Source of the DNA: Cyanobium sp. CZS25K
GTDB lineage: Bacteria; Cyanobacteriota; Cyanobacteriia; PCC-6307; Cyanobiaceae
Assembly (NCBI GenBank): GCA_030373325.1
Contig: JAUCZB010000016.1
Location: forward strand, 1 to 64,000
Length of the DNA stretch: 64,000 nt
Reading direction: 5' to 3'
The translations under genes and the position numbers were made by a program. Positions 52,390-60,726 of this stretch are shown one piece after another (position 1 is the stretch's first letter; the number at the start of each line of letters is the position of its first letter). Below the pieces are notes generated by a model. It made no database searches. It saw only the letters and a program-made list of their open reading frames with translations, and was not told the DNA's origin.

Positions 52390-52650
52390 GTGGCCCCCCT
52401 GGGCCAGCTCAGCGCGGAAGGCCAGCTGCGTGAACTGATCGAGGAGCGTCGCCAGCGCCAAGGGGCTGACGGGGAGCTCTGGCACCTGGGGCCGGAGGAG
52501 CGCACCGAAGCGATCGTGGCTGGTGATGCGGCGGTGATCACCGGCTTACAGGTGCGCTTCGGGAGGTGCGCTGGAACACTCGCCCTTGAGCTCACGTGGC
52601 TGCGGCAGCGGGCGATGGGCAGCCCTGCCCAGGCAGGGGCGGGTCAGTAA
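52390..52650 (+). CDS. Predicted 86-residue protein of unknown function
   Basis: A frame from GTG 52390 encoding LVAPLGQLSAEGQLRELIEERRQR, then GELWHLGPEERTEAIVAGDAAVITGL. It is helical and natural in composition, unlike the opposite-strand frame. The start codon is uncertain and no family is known to me. It faces the decayed ADO-like gene tail-to-tail. Confidence 0.45.
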   Translation: MAPLGQLSAEGQLRELIEERRQRQGADGELWHLGPEERTEAIVAGDAAVITGLQVRFGRCAGTLALELTWLRQRAMGSPAQAGAGQ

Positions 52651-52663
52651 GAGGCGAGATCCT

Positions 52664-53345
52664 TCAGCGCAAGGGCACCAGCTCCGCCGCCTTCCCCGCC
52701 AGTCGCGTCACCAGCCGACGGGCCTGGCGCGGCTCAAAGCCGACCCTCTCGGTCGCCTCCTGGAAACAGCCCACGAATTCCCCCACCAGTGCGACCGGAT
52801 CGATGCCGATCGCCTTCAGGTCGCTGCGGGCGGCCTGGAGGATGGCGAGCACGGTCGGCAGGGCACGCTCGCAGCAGGCGGCCATCGGGGCCGCCACTTC
52901 GGGGTACCAGGCCGCCAGCCAGCGTTCGCCGTAGTCGAGGTGTTCGGCCTCATCGGCCAGCACCGCCTGGATGATCGGCTCGGCGTAGGCATCGGCCACC
53001 GGCATGTAGCAGAGGTAGGCCGCCACTGCGAAGCTCTCCACGATCAGGCACTGGATCACCAGGGCGCTGACCCTATCCCCCGGCGCACCGCCTCGCGGAA
53101 GAGGTGATGCAGTGGAGCAAACAGCCGGCGGGCCAGCTGCAGATCCGGACAGATCCCCAGCTGCGTGCCGCAACCCGCAGCAGGTCTTCCCCGTCCTCCG
53201 GCAGGAGGCCGGCCAGCAGGCGGAAGTGGCTGTCCGCCAGCCCTTCCCCCACGACCACCAGGGCGTTGATGCGGCTGTAGGCGTCGCGGTAGGCGGGGCT
53301 CAGGCCGCCTCCGCCCGCACCATCGGCTGCCAGAACTGTCGCCAA
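52664..53345 (-). pseudogene. Decayed aldehyde-deformylating-oxygenase-like (ADO) gene
   Basis: The pieces, in three frames, match a cyanobacterial ADO in order. Part one is AYSRINALVVVGEG to LPEDGEDLLRVAAR. Part two, in another frame, is LGICPDLQLARRLFAPLHHLFREAV. Part three is DRVSALVIQCLIVESFAVAAY to DEAEHLDYGERW and the C-terminal helices. A one-base loss in a G run near 53080 breaks the frame. A deletion of about 43 bases near 53163 removes the segment that in ADO carries the E-x-x-H iron ligands. The remaining ligands are intact. The gene starts within the end of acsF and probably shared its transcript. Confidence 0.8.
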
Positions 53346-54364
53346 AGCAGCCCGCCGAAGCGCAGCTTCAGACCCAGCTGGCGCAAGGGACCGGCCCCCT
53401 GCCGGCGGGCGGCGCCCATCTCCTGGAAGCAGGCCACCAGGCGATTGCGCAGCGCGATGAAGCCGCTGTTCTCCAGATCGAACACCCAGGGGAAGGCGCG
53501 GCGCGCCGTGCGGTTGGTCTGCCGCATCACCTCCGCATCGAAGGCCTCCGGATCCATGCCCAGGATCAGGTAGAAGTCACCCCGCTCACACACCGTGAGG
53601 CTGTGGGTGAGAAACACCGACCAGAGAAAGAAGCGACTCAGCAACTTGCCCCGAAACCCCTGCCGCAGGGACGGCCAGCAGCGGATCAGCATGTTGAAGA
53701 TGTCGCCATGGCGGTTTTCGTCCTGGCACCAGGGCTCGAAAAAATCGAACAGCGGCGCAAAGTTGTTGTCGGGGTGGGCCTTGAGATGGCGATCAATCAG
53801 GATGTAGCGCCAGTAGCCGATCTTTTCCGACAGGAAGACGCTGTACAGCACCCAGCTGAGGGGAAACCAGGTGATCGGCCGCTTGGTGCTCAGGCTGGGC
53901 AGATCGATTTCGATGCCTTCGGCCACCAGCGCCCGGTTGAGAAAACCGGCATGCCGGGCCTCATCGCGGGCCATGAGCTGGAAAAGTTTGCCGAGCTCGG
54001 GACGGCTGGCCTGCATCAGCCGACGGGACAGTTCCTTGAAGAGCAGGAATCCGGAAAACTCCGACACACAGGAGCGCACCAGGTAACTCTCGTAGGCCTC
54101 CTTCTCCTGTGGATTGAGATCCCTGAGGCGATCCAGTGGTGCCTTGCGATCGAAATGCTCCCGGTTGTAGTCCGCCTCCATTTCGGAGAGCATCGCCTCG
54201 AACACGGGGCGCTGCTGCTCCAGGTCCGTGCGGGCCGCCTTGGCGATCTGGGTCGTGTAGAACCGCGGCGTCAGCAGATCTTCGCGCAGGTGCGGAGCCG
54301 CCGGGGCGGCCCCAGCAGAGCTTCCAGCAGGGCCCGCAACACCAGAGGAGAGGGTGGCAGTCAT
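53300..54364 (-). CDS. acsF: Mg-protoporphyrin IX monomethyl ester oxidative cyclase
   Basis: A 354-residue diiron cyclase that forms the fifth ring of chlorophyll. Iron motifs E-x-x-H are in LMARDEARHAGFLNRAL and WCQDENRHGDIFNML, and the N-terminal core LLTPRFYTTQ is typical. The neighbourhood with heme oxygenase and hemN marks it as the low-oxygen isoform (ChlAII/AcsF2 type). It is divergent from the ArsR-like regulator and followed by the ADO-like pseudogene, which it overlaps by about 45 bases. Confidence 0.92.
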   Translation of the reverse strand: MTATLSSGVAGPAGSSAGAAPAAPHLREDLLTPRFYTTQIAKAARTDLEQQRPVFEAMLSEMEADYNREHFDRKAPLDRLRDLNPQEKEAYESYLVRSCVSEFSGFLLFKELSRRLMQASRPELGKLFQLMARDEARHAGFLNRALVAEGIEIDLPSLSTKRPITWFPLSWVLYSVFLSEKIGYWRYILIDRHLKAHPDNNFAPLFDFFEPWCQDENRHGDIFNMLIRCWPSLRQGFRGKLLSRFFLWSVFLTHSLTVCERGDFYLILGMDPEAFDAEVMRQTNRTARRAFPWVFDLENSGFIALRNRLVACFQEMGAARRQGAGPLRQLGLKLRFGGLLWRQFWQPMVRAEAA

Positions 54365-54385
54365 CAGACAGACGACGTTGCTTCA

Positions 54386-54395
54386 CGTCATAACG
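54386..54395. promoter_or_regulatory. Near-palindrome CGTCATAACG upstream of acsF
   Basis: Located 22 bases before the acsF start, in the divergent promoter region shared with the regulator at 54511. It matches the palindrome before heme oxygenase in nine of ten bases. Two further ACGGAAA motifs lie at about 54425 and 54467 in the same region. Confidence 0.45.
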
Positions 54396-54510
54396 ACAGC
54401 GTGATACTACATGATCCGGTTTCCACGGAAAGCCGTTTTCACGATTCTGCATGAATGGGCTGCGACGGAAACGTGGTAGCATTCCGTCCTCCTGGGCTTT
54501 GCTGAGGTCG

Positions 54511-54816
54511 ATGGAATCTCTGGCCGACTACTTCAAAGTGTTCTCCGAGCCCAACCGGCTGACGGTGCTCGAGACCCTGCGCCCGGGCCCCCTGAACGTC
54601 ACGGCCGTCGTCGAGAAGACCGGCCTCAGCCAGGCGCTCGTGTCCAAGCATCTCAAGCTGCTGACGATCGCCGGCGTGGTGCGCCGCCGTCCCGAAGGCA
54701 GCCTGGTGTTCTATGAAGTGATTGACAAGAGCGTCTTCCAGCTCCTGGTTCAGGCCCGGAAGCTCATGCTCGCCTCCCGCCGTCAGCAACTCGATGCCCT
54801 CGCGGCCATCCTCTGA
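54511..54816 (+). CDS. ArsR-family winged-helix regulator without cysteines
   Basis: A 101-residue ArsR-type repressor. Helices FSEPNRLTVLETL and the recognition helix TGLSQALVSKHLKLL are followed by the wing VVRRRPEGSLVFYEV. It contains no cysteine at all and lacks the metal-sensing ELCVCDL motif, so it cannot sense metals or thiols in the usual way. Divergent placement suggests that it controls the acsF transcript. In other cyanobacteria this cluster is governed by ChlR, a MarR-type activator. Confidence 0.85.
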   Translation: MESLADYFKVFSEPNRLTVLETLRPGPLNVTAVVEKTGLSQALVSKHLKLLTIAGVVRRRPEGSLVFYEVIDKSVFQLLVQARKLMLASRRQQLDALAAIL

Positions 54817-55450
54817 CCTCCCCGCCGACCTGGACACCCTCAAACGGGCCCTGGCGGAGGGGCGCCGCCAGTTTCCCGGCCTGCGGCTGGGGGATCTCGA
54901 TGGTGTGGCGCTGGATCTGGGGGACTGCGACCTCCAGGGCGGCTGCTTCAAGGAGTCGCGGTTCGGCCATGCCCGGCTGGCGGGAGCGAACGTGCAGGGC
55001 GCCTGTTTTCAGCAGGCCCTGCTCTGGGGGGCCGATCTCTCCGACCTCAAGGCCGGCGGCTCCTTCTGGCACGACGCCGACCTGTCGGCGGCGCGGCTGC
55101 AGGGGGCCGATTTCGACGCCGCCCTGATGCACCGGTGCTGCCTGCGGGGCGTGCTGGCCGCCCACAGCCGCTGGCGGTCCACGCGGCTGGTGGAGGCCGA
55201 CTTCCGCAGCGCCCTCGACCAGCGCACCGACCTGGGTGGGGCCGATTTCAAGGGGGCCGATCTCAGTTTCGCCCTGCTGCAGGGAGCCCTGCTGCAGGGC
55301 AGTGACCTTCGCGGTGCCTGCCTCTACGGCACCAACATGGAAGGGGCCGACCTGCGCAACGCCAACCTGAGTGGCTGCGACCTGCGGGACACCGATCTCC
55401 GGGACGCCATGCTGGATGGCACCCTGCTCCACGACGCCCTGCTGCCATGA
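54794..55450 (+). CDS. Pentapeptide-repeat protein
   Basis: A 218-residue protein made mostly of A(D/N)Lxx-type five-residue repeats (for example DLRGACLYGTNMEGADLRNANLSGCDLRDTDLRDA), which fold as a right-handed beta-helix. The first 30 residues are non-repetitive. Function is unknown. The start at ATG 54794 overlaps the regulator gene by 23 bases, and the stop overlaps gor (ATGA). Confidence 0.85.
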   Translation: MPSRPSSDLPADLDTLKRALAEGRRQFPGLRLGDLDGVALDLGDCDLQGGCFKESRFGHARLAGANVQGACFQQALLWGADLSDLKAGGSFWHDADLSAARLQGADFDAALMHRCCLRGVLAAHSRWRSTRLVEADFRSALDQRTDLGGADFKGADLSFALLQGALLQGSDLRGACLYGTNMEGADLRNANLSGCDLRDTDLRDAMLDGTLLHDALLP

Positions 55451-56805
55451 CCGACTGCTTCGATCTGATCGTGCTGGGGGCGGGCTCCGGCGGCCTTGCC
55501 GCCGCCAAACGGGCGGCCTCCTACGGAGCTTCCGTGGCGATCGTGGAGGGCGACCGGGTGGGGGGCACCTGCGTGATCCGCGGCTGCGTGCCCAAGAAGC
55601 TGATGGTCTACGGCTCGGCCTACCGGCACCTGCTCGCCGATGCGGCCAGCTACGGCTGGCAGCTGGATGGCTTCCGGCCCGACGCTTCGGTGCTGCTCGC
55701 CAACGTGCGCCGGGAGGTGGACCGGCTTAATGAGCTGCATATCGGCCTGCTGGAGAAGGCGGGCGTCGAGCTGGTACGGGGCTGGGGCCGGTTCGCCGAT
55801 CCCCACCACATCGACGTCGTTCACGGTTCCGGCACGGTCCGTCGGCTCAAGGGGGATCGAATCCTGATCGCCGCCGGCGGACGCCCGCACCGGCCGGTGA
55901 TTCCCGGGGCCGAACTGGGCTGGGTGAGCGATGACATGTTTCTGCAGGAGAGCTTCCCGGACCAGGTGGTGGTGGTGGGGGCTGGCTTCATCGCCTGCGA
56001 GTTCGCCTGCATCCTGCATGGTCTGGGCGTGGCGGTGACCCTTCTGGTGCGGGGCGATCACCTGCTGCGGGGCTTCGATCGGGAGGCCTCCCATGCGGTG
56101 CAGGAAGCCATGGAGGCCGAGGGCATCGAGATCCGCTTTGCCCACAGTCCCGCCGCCATCACCGGCACGGCCGGGAATCTGGAGCTCGTCACCCAGAGCG
56201 GTGAGGTGCTTCCCTGCGGAGGCGTGCTGCTGGCCACAGGCCGTCGGCCCTTCCTCGAAGGGCTGCAACTGGAGTGCGCCGGGGTGGCGGTGGAAGGTCA
56301 CCGCATCCCGGTGGATGCCGACCAGACCACCAACGTGCCCCACATCCACGCCGTGGGCGACGTGACCGACCGGATCAACCTGACCCCGGTGGCGGTGGAC
56401 GAGGGCCGGGCCTTCGCCGACACCGTCTACGGCAACAAGCCGCGCCAGGTGAACCACGACCTGGTGGCCAGTGCCGTGTTCAGCCAGCCGGAGCTGGCCG
56501 GCGTGGGACTGAGCGAGGAAGCGGCCATCGAGCGCTTCGGCGCCGATGGGATCCGGGTGCACAGGGCGCGCTTCCGGCCGATGGCCCAGGCCCTGCCGGC
56601 CCGCGGCCCCCGGGTGCTGCTGAAACTGATCGTGGAGACGGCCACCGACCGGGTGGTGGGCTGCCACATGGTGGGGGACCACAGCGCCGAGATCATTCAG
56701 ATGGCGGCGATCGCCATCGGCATGGGCGCCACCAAGGCCGATTTCGACCGCACCATGGCGCTGCATCCCTCGGTGGCCGAGGAGTTCGTCACCATGGCCG
56801 GCTGA
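55447..56805 (+). CDS. gor: Glutathione reductase
   Basis: A 452-residue flavoprotein disulfide reductase. It has the FAD motif VLGAGSGGLAAAKRAA, the redox-active pair in GGTCVIRGCVPKKLM, the NAD(P) motif VVGAGFIACEFACILHGLG and the C-terminal MALHPSVAEEFVTM with the active-site His. It keeps glutathione reduced in the cytosol. It overlaps the pentapeptide-repeat gene by four bases. Confidence 0.92.
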   Translation: MTDCFDLIVLGAGSGGLAAAKRAASYGASVAIVEGDRVGGTCVIRGCVPKKLMVYGSAYRHLLADAASYGWQLDGFRPDASVLLANVRREVDRLNELHIGLLEKAGVELVRGWGRFADPHHIDVVHGSGTVRRLKGDRILIAAGGRPHRPVIPGAELGWVSDDMFLQESFPDQVVVVGAGFIACEFACILHGLGVAVTLLVRGDHLLRGFDREASHAVQEAMEAEGIEIRFAHSPAAITGTAGNLELVTQSGEVLPCGGVLLATGRRPFLEGLQLECAGVAVEGHRIPVDADQTTNVPHIHAVGDVTDRINLTPVAVDEGRAFADTVYGNKPRQVNHDLVASAVFSQPELAGVGLSEEAAIERFGADGIRVHRARFRPMAQALPARGPRVLLKLIVETATDRVVGCHMVGDHSAEIIQMAAIAIGMGATKADFDRTMALHPSVAEEFVTMAG

Positions 56806-56821
56806 TCAGCGCGAGAGAGGA

Positions 56822-57103
56822 TCAAAGCTCGTCTTCGACGCCCGCCTTGATGGTGCAATCGGAGAGCGGGTAGCTGACGCAGAGCAGGGCGAAACCCTCA
56901 GCGATCTGTTCGTCGTCCAGGAAGCTCTGGTCGGACTGGTCGACACTGCCGGAGAGAATCTTGCCGGCACAGGTGCTGCAAGCCCCGGCGCGGCAGGAAT
57001 AGGGCAGATCGATGCCCTGCTCCTCAGCCGCATCAAGGATGTAGGTGTCGTCCGGGCAGGTGAAGGTCTTGCCTTCTTCGATGCTGATCGTGAAGCTCGC
57101 CAT
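56822..57103 (-). CDS. petF: Plant-type [2Fe-2S] ferredoxin
   Basis: A 93-residue ferredoxin. The cluster ligands are [12 protein letters not shown] (three Cys) and the downstream Cys in [13 protein letters not shown]. It carries electrons from photosystem I or to reductases. It is shorter at the ends than the main photosynthetic ferredoxin of about 97-99 residues, so it may be a paralogue. Confidence 0.9.
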   Translation of the reverse strand: MASFTISIEEGKTFTCPDDTYILDAAEEQGIDLPYSCRAGACSTCAGKILSGSVDQSDQSFLDDEQIAEGFALLCVSYPLSDCTIKAGVEDEL

Positions 57104-57198
57104 GGCGCCGCTGGAGGAATCAGGGGAAATCCTTGGGGAGCCTGCGGCAGAGATGTGTATCGGGCCGTACAGCGTGAGCGAGCGGGGACACGCCCGCC

Positions 57199-57633
57199 TC
57201 AGGCGGAGGGACCGGTCGGCGGTTCGGCGGGGAAGCCCCAGGCCCGCCGGAGCCCGGCGTCGGAGAGTTCCCAGGCATGCTCACTGGCCACCACGGCGGC
57301 CCGCACGCCCTCTCCCACCAGCCCCCTGGTCTGCCGGCAGCGCTCCAGCAGGTGACGGAAACGCAGGCTCTCCTGAAGCAGCCGTTCGACCCGTTCGGCA
57401 CCTCCGGCGCTCGCCAGCATGGTCGGTTCTCGCGCGCACAGTTCGAGGCTGTCGATGTGCTGCTCCAGCCAGGCGGTCTCATACGCGAGCATGGCGTCGG
57501 TGCAGCCTTCAAGACTGGCGGCATAGAGCTCCAGATGGGCTTCGAGCCGCCCCGAAACGTCCCCCCGCTCGACCGGAGCCGGGGAGGTCGAGCGGTCGTG
57601 CAGCCGCTGCATGATCTGACGCAGATAACTCAT
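57199..57633 (-). CDS. Hypothetical helical protein
   Basis: A 144-residue protein, strongly helical and acidic, with heptad-like stretches ([37 protein letters not shown]). No domain is recognised and no export signal is present. It lies 21 bases after the cysK start-side neighbour on the same strand and could be co-transcribed with it. Confidence 0.55.
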   Translation of the reverse strand: MSYLRQIMQRLHDRSTSPAPVERGDVSGRLEAHLELYAASLEGCTDAMLAYETAWLEQHIDSLELCAREPTMLASAGGAERVERLLQESLRFRHLLERCRQTRGLVGEGVRAAVVASEHAWELSDAGLRRAWGFPAEPPTGPSA

Positions 57634-57654
57634 CGACGGTGGCCTCGAAGCGGA

Positions 57655-58635
57655 TCAGACGGCAGCCAGGCCCCGTTCATTGAACACCCCTTCGAACAGC
57701 ACCGAACTGAGATAGCGCTCGCCGGAATCCGGCAGCACCACCACGATCGTGCGACCTTCGAAGGCCTTTTCCCTGGCCAGCCGCAGGGCGGCCACCGTGG
57801 CGGCGCCGCAGGAGATGCCGGCCAGGATGCCTTCCTCCTTCATCAGGCGACGGGCCATGGTCACCGCTTCCTCGTCGCTGACGGCCTCCACCCTGTCGAC
57901 CAGGTTCAGATCGAGATTGGCAGGAACGAACCCCGCCCCGATGCCCTGGATCTTGTGGGGACCGGGCCGGAGATCCTCACCGGCCATCGTCTGGCGGATC
58001 ACGGGGCTGTTGGCGGGCTCAACCGCCACTGATACCAGGGGCTGGCCCAAGGTGGTCTTGAAGTAGCGGCTCACACCGGTGATGGTGCCGCCGGTACCCA
58101 CGCCCGCCACGAGCGCATCGACCTCGCCGCCGGTGTCCTTCCAGATCTCGGGGCCGGTGGTGTCGTGATGGATGCGGGGATTGGCCGGGTTCATGAACTG
58201 CTGCAGCATCACCCAGCGGTCCGGTTCGGACTCGGCCAGCTCCCGCGCCGCGGCGATGGCCCCACCCATCCCCTGCCGACCCTCGGTGAGCACCAGATGG
58301 GCGCCGTAGGCGGTGAGCAGCTTGCGCCGCTCCAGACTCATCGTCTCCGGCATGGTGAGCGTGAGGGGGATGCCCCGGGAGGCGGCCACGAAGGCCAGGG
58401 CGATGCCGGTGTTGCCGCTGGTGGGTTCGATCAGTTCCTTGCCGGGGCCCAGCAGACCATCCTTTTCGGCCTGCCAGATCATCGCCGCGCCGATGCGGCA
58501 CTTGACCGAATAGGCGGGATTGCGGCCCTCGATCTTGGCGATCACCCGGGCCCCGCATCCCTCCGTGACGCGATGCAGCTCCACCAGCGGGGTCTGCCCG
58601 ATGCTGAGGCTGTTATCGGCATGGATGGGGCTCAT
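57655..58635 (-). CDS. cysK: Cysteine synthase (O-acetylserine sulfhydrylase)
   Basis: A 326-residue PLP enzyme. The PLP lysine is in [16 protein letters not shown], the substrate loop is [15 protein letters not shown] and the phosphate-binding loop is [15 protein letters not shown]. It makes cysteine from O-acetylserine and sulfide in the cytosol. It is divergent from the exbB-like operon. Confidence 0.93.
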   Translation of the reverse strand: MSPIHADNSLSIGQTPLVELHRVTEGCGARVIAKIEGRNPAYSVKCRIGAAMIWQAEKDGLLGPGKELIEPTSGNTGIALAFVAASRGIPLTLTMPETMSLERRKLLTAYGAHLVLTEGRQGMGGAIAAARELAESEPDRWVMLQQFMNPANPRIHHDTTGPEIWKDTGGEVDALVAGVGTGGTITGVSRYFKTTLGQPLVSVAVEPANSPVIRQTMAGEDLRPGPHKIQGIGAGFVPANLDLNLVDRVEAVSDEEAVTMARRLMKEEGILAGISCGAATVAALRLAREKAFEGRTIVVVLPDSGERYLSSVLFEGVFNERGLAAV

Positions 58636-58770
58636 GGCGCTCCCTCTGGATCCGGTCCATGGGCACCTTAGTCAGCGCGCGATCACCGGGGACTGTCAAG
58701 CAACTGCGGCACGTCGCGTGGGCGACGTCGACCCATACCATCGCCTCCTGGAAATGGAGCTGAACCAGGG

Positions 58771-59268
58771 GTGAAGACACCGATCCCCGGGATCCATGGA
58801 CCCGTTGCCCTCCTGCTTCTGCTGCTCTCCATCGCCGTGGTGACCGTGGCGATCGACCGGGGCCGCTACTGGTGGAACTGGTGGCGCACCCGTTTCGCAC
58901 GACGCCAGCACTGGGAACGGGTGCTTGCCGAACAGGGCGGGCCTGGGACCGGGCGGCTCCTGGAGGACTGGGACCTGGAGATGCGTTTCGGCGAGCCGCT
59001 GCTGCAGGCGGCGGTGGTCCTTGCTCCCCTGCTGGGGCTGGTGGGCACGGTGCTCGGCCTGATGCAGGTGCTCTCCAGCCTCGGCCCCCAGCTGCTGCTG
59101 CCGGCGGGCGCCAACCTGGCCGGATTCGGCCAGGTGCTGCTGAGCACGGCCCTGGGCCTGGTCGTCAGCCTGGTGGCCAGCGCCAGCCTGTTCGCGAACC
59201 AGTGGCTGCGCCAGAGCCAGTGCCTGCGTCTGCAGCGCCTCGGACGGGCGCGCTCCCCGCTGGCATGA
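58771..59268 (+). CDS. exbB: ExbB/TolQ/MotA-family proton-channel subunit
   Basis: A 165-residue membrane protein with one N-terminal helix (VALLLLLLSIAVVTVAI) and two C-terminal ones typical of the family: VVLAPLLGLVGTVLGLMQVL and VLLSTALGLVVSLVASASLF. It is short for ExbB (about 210-240). GTG start. The stop overlaps the next start by four bases. Confidence 0.85.
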   Translation: MKTPIPGIHGPVALLLLLLSIAVVTVAIDRGRYWWNWWRTRFARRQHWERVLAEQGGPGTGRLLEDWDLEMRFGEPLLQAAVVLAPLLGLVGTVLGLMQVLSSLGPQLLLPAGANLAGFGQVLLSTALGLVVSLVASASLFANQWLRQSQCLRLQRLGRARSPLA

Positions 59269-59618
59269 CCCACGCCCTCGCCTGTCTTGTCGGGTTGACC
59301 CTGCTGCTGTGTGGATCGGTCGCGGCCCTGGCCGACCTCGCCAGGGAACGGCATCCACGGCGGCGTCCCCACAGCGGTGAGGCCCTCACCGGTGCCCTCT
59401 GGATCGTCCAGGCGCCGAACGATCGCTGGTTCGTCAATGGAGAACCGGTGTCCCGTGGCCGGCTGCCGGGCCTGCTGGCCTCCCAGCCGGCCAGCACCGA
59501 GATCCGCTTCCTGCCCGCCGCCACCCTGCCGCTCGGACAGGTGGCCCGCTCCCTGGCCCACCTGCGCGCGATCAGCCCTCAGCCGGTGGGGCTGTCCCTG
59601 CCGGGGAAGGATCCGTGA
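59265..59618 (+). CDS. ExbD-like protein (first)
   Basis: A 117-residue protein with one N-terminal helix (ACLVGLTLLLCGSVAAL) followed by a periplasmic domain of ExbD shape (GALWIVQAPNDRWFVNGEPVSRGRLPGLLA). The Asp in the helix that carries protons in ExbD is not evident. It is coupled to the genes on both sides. Confidence 0.6.
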   Translation: MTHALACLVGLTLLLCGSVAALADLARERHPRRRPHSGEALTGALWIVQAPNDRWFVNGEPVSRGRLPGLLASQPASTEIRFLPAATLPLGQVARSLAHLRAISPQPVGLSLPGKDP

Positions 59619-59980
59619 GCACCGACGTCCGGCTCGGCCAGGGATGGGGGCCACCGTTGGACGCCCTGACGCTCGGGGCGATGGCGACGGGTCTGGCCCT
59701 GCTGACGCTGGCCCTGGGCCTGGTTCCCCAGCGGCTGGCCCAGCGGCCGGCGAGCCAGGGCATCGTCAGCCTGCGCCTGGCCGCCGATGGGCAGTTGCGG
59801 CTGTGGAACCAGCCGGTCGCGGCCGACCAGCTGATCCCCGTCCTGAGCAGGATCGAAACCGGCAGCGCTCGTCCGACCGTGCGCGTTGTCCCCGATGCCG
59901 ACGTTCCCTGGGGGTCGGTGCGGCAGCTGATGGATCGGCTGAGCGCCACGGACCTGCCCCTGGAGCTCCAGCTGCCATGA
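59615..59980 (+). CDS. ExbD/TolR-like protein (second)
   Basis: A 121-residue protein with an N-terminal segment PLDALTLGAMATGLALLTLALGLVP, where the Asp could be the proton-carrying residue, and a periplasmic domain SLRLAADGQLRLWNQPVAADQLIPVLSRI. GTG start. It overlaps both neighbours by four bases. Confidence 0.7.
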   Translation: MSTDVRLGQGWGPPLDALTLGAMATGLALLTLALGLVPQRLAQRPASQGIVSLRLAADGQLRLWNQPVAADQLIPVLSRIETGSARPTVRVVPDADVPWGSVRQLMDRLSATDLPLELQLP

Positions 59981-60723
59981 ACGCCGGCCTCTCCCACCGT
60001 CTCCGGCAGCTCCGGCTGCCCGTTCTGGTGGCCCTGGTCCTGAACGGGGTCCTGGTCCTGACCGCCCTGCGTCCCTTCGAGCGGACCCGGCCCGCCAGGA
60101 CGGCGGCCCCGGTGGACGACACTCCGGAGCTGCTGCGCTTCAGCCGCCGGCAGGCCCGCGAGCCGGCTCTGGCGCTCCTGCCCCTCCCCTCGCTGAGGGG
60201 GCTGCCACCTCCCCCTCCGTCGGAGCTGCCGGCCCGACGCCCCGGGGGAGCCGCCGGCCGCAGGCTCGGCGACCAGGCCCGCCCTGCCAGGCCCAGGAGC
60301 AAGGCGGCAGCCGCCGACGCCGCCACCGTGACCGCCACCGTCACCGCCGCCGCTGCGGACGCGCAGGGGACACCCCAGCACCGCCCCCCTGACGAGACGA
60401 TGGCGGAACGACCGGCGACCGCCAGGATGCTCGCCCTGACCCTCCAGGCCCGCGCTCTCAAGGCGGCCGAGGCCACGGTCGTCGCAGCGCTGTGGGAGCA
60501 GGCGACCCCCACGCGGGAGTCCCCCGCCGGGTTGGCGGGGCCTGCGGAAGGCGTGGAACAGCGACGGCTGCCGCTGGCCAGGGTGCGCGGGGGCGGGCTG
60601 CCGCTCACCGATCCCCTCGCCGTGTGGTCGGACGGCAGGGTGCTGCTGCTGTGGCCGGACGGGGACACGCTCTGGATGCTGGGCGCGGCGGACGACGGCA
60701 GAACGGGCAGCGTCAAGCCCTGA
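59977..60723 (+). CDS. TonB-like energy-transducer protein
   Basis: A 248-residue protein with one N-terminal helix (LPVLVALVLNGVLVLTALRP), then a long Pro/Ala/Arg-rich linker (residues about 65-130) and a short C-terminal domain (LTDPLAVWSDGRVLLLWPDGDTLWM). The layout and operon fit TonB, but the usual TonB C-terminal domain sequence is not seen. It may contact an outer-membrane partner encoded elsewhere. Confidence 0.6.
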   Translation: MNAGLSHRLRQLRLPVLVALVLNGVLVLTALRPFERTRPARTAAPVDDTPELLRFSRRQAREPALALLPLPSLRGLPPPPPSELPARRPGGAAGRRLGDQARPARPRSKAAAADAATVTATVTAAAADAQGTPQHRPPDETMAERPATARMLALTLQARALKAAEATVVAALWEQATPTRESPAGLAGPAEGVEQRRLPLARVRGGGLPLTDPLAVWSDGRVLLLWPDGDTLWMLGAADDGRTGSVKP

Positions 60724-60726
60724 GCG

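Noticed and set aside
52239-52595. A 118-codon minus-strand frame between heme oxygenase and the ADO-like remnant
   Set aside because: Ser/Arg/Pro-rich with no natural-looking core; the plus-strand frame at 52390 looks more protein-like, and the regulatory palindrome lies inside it.
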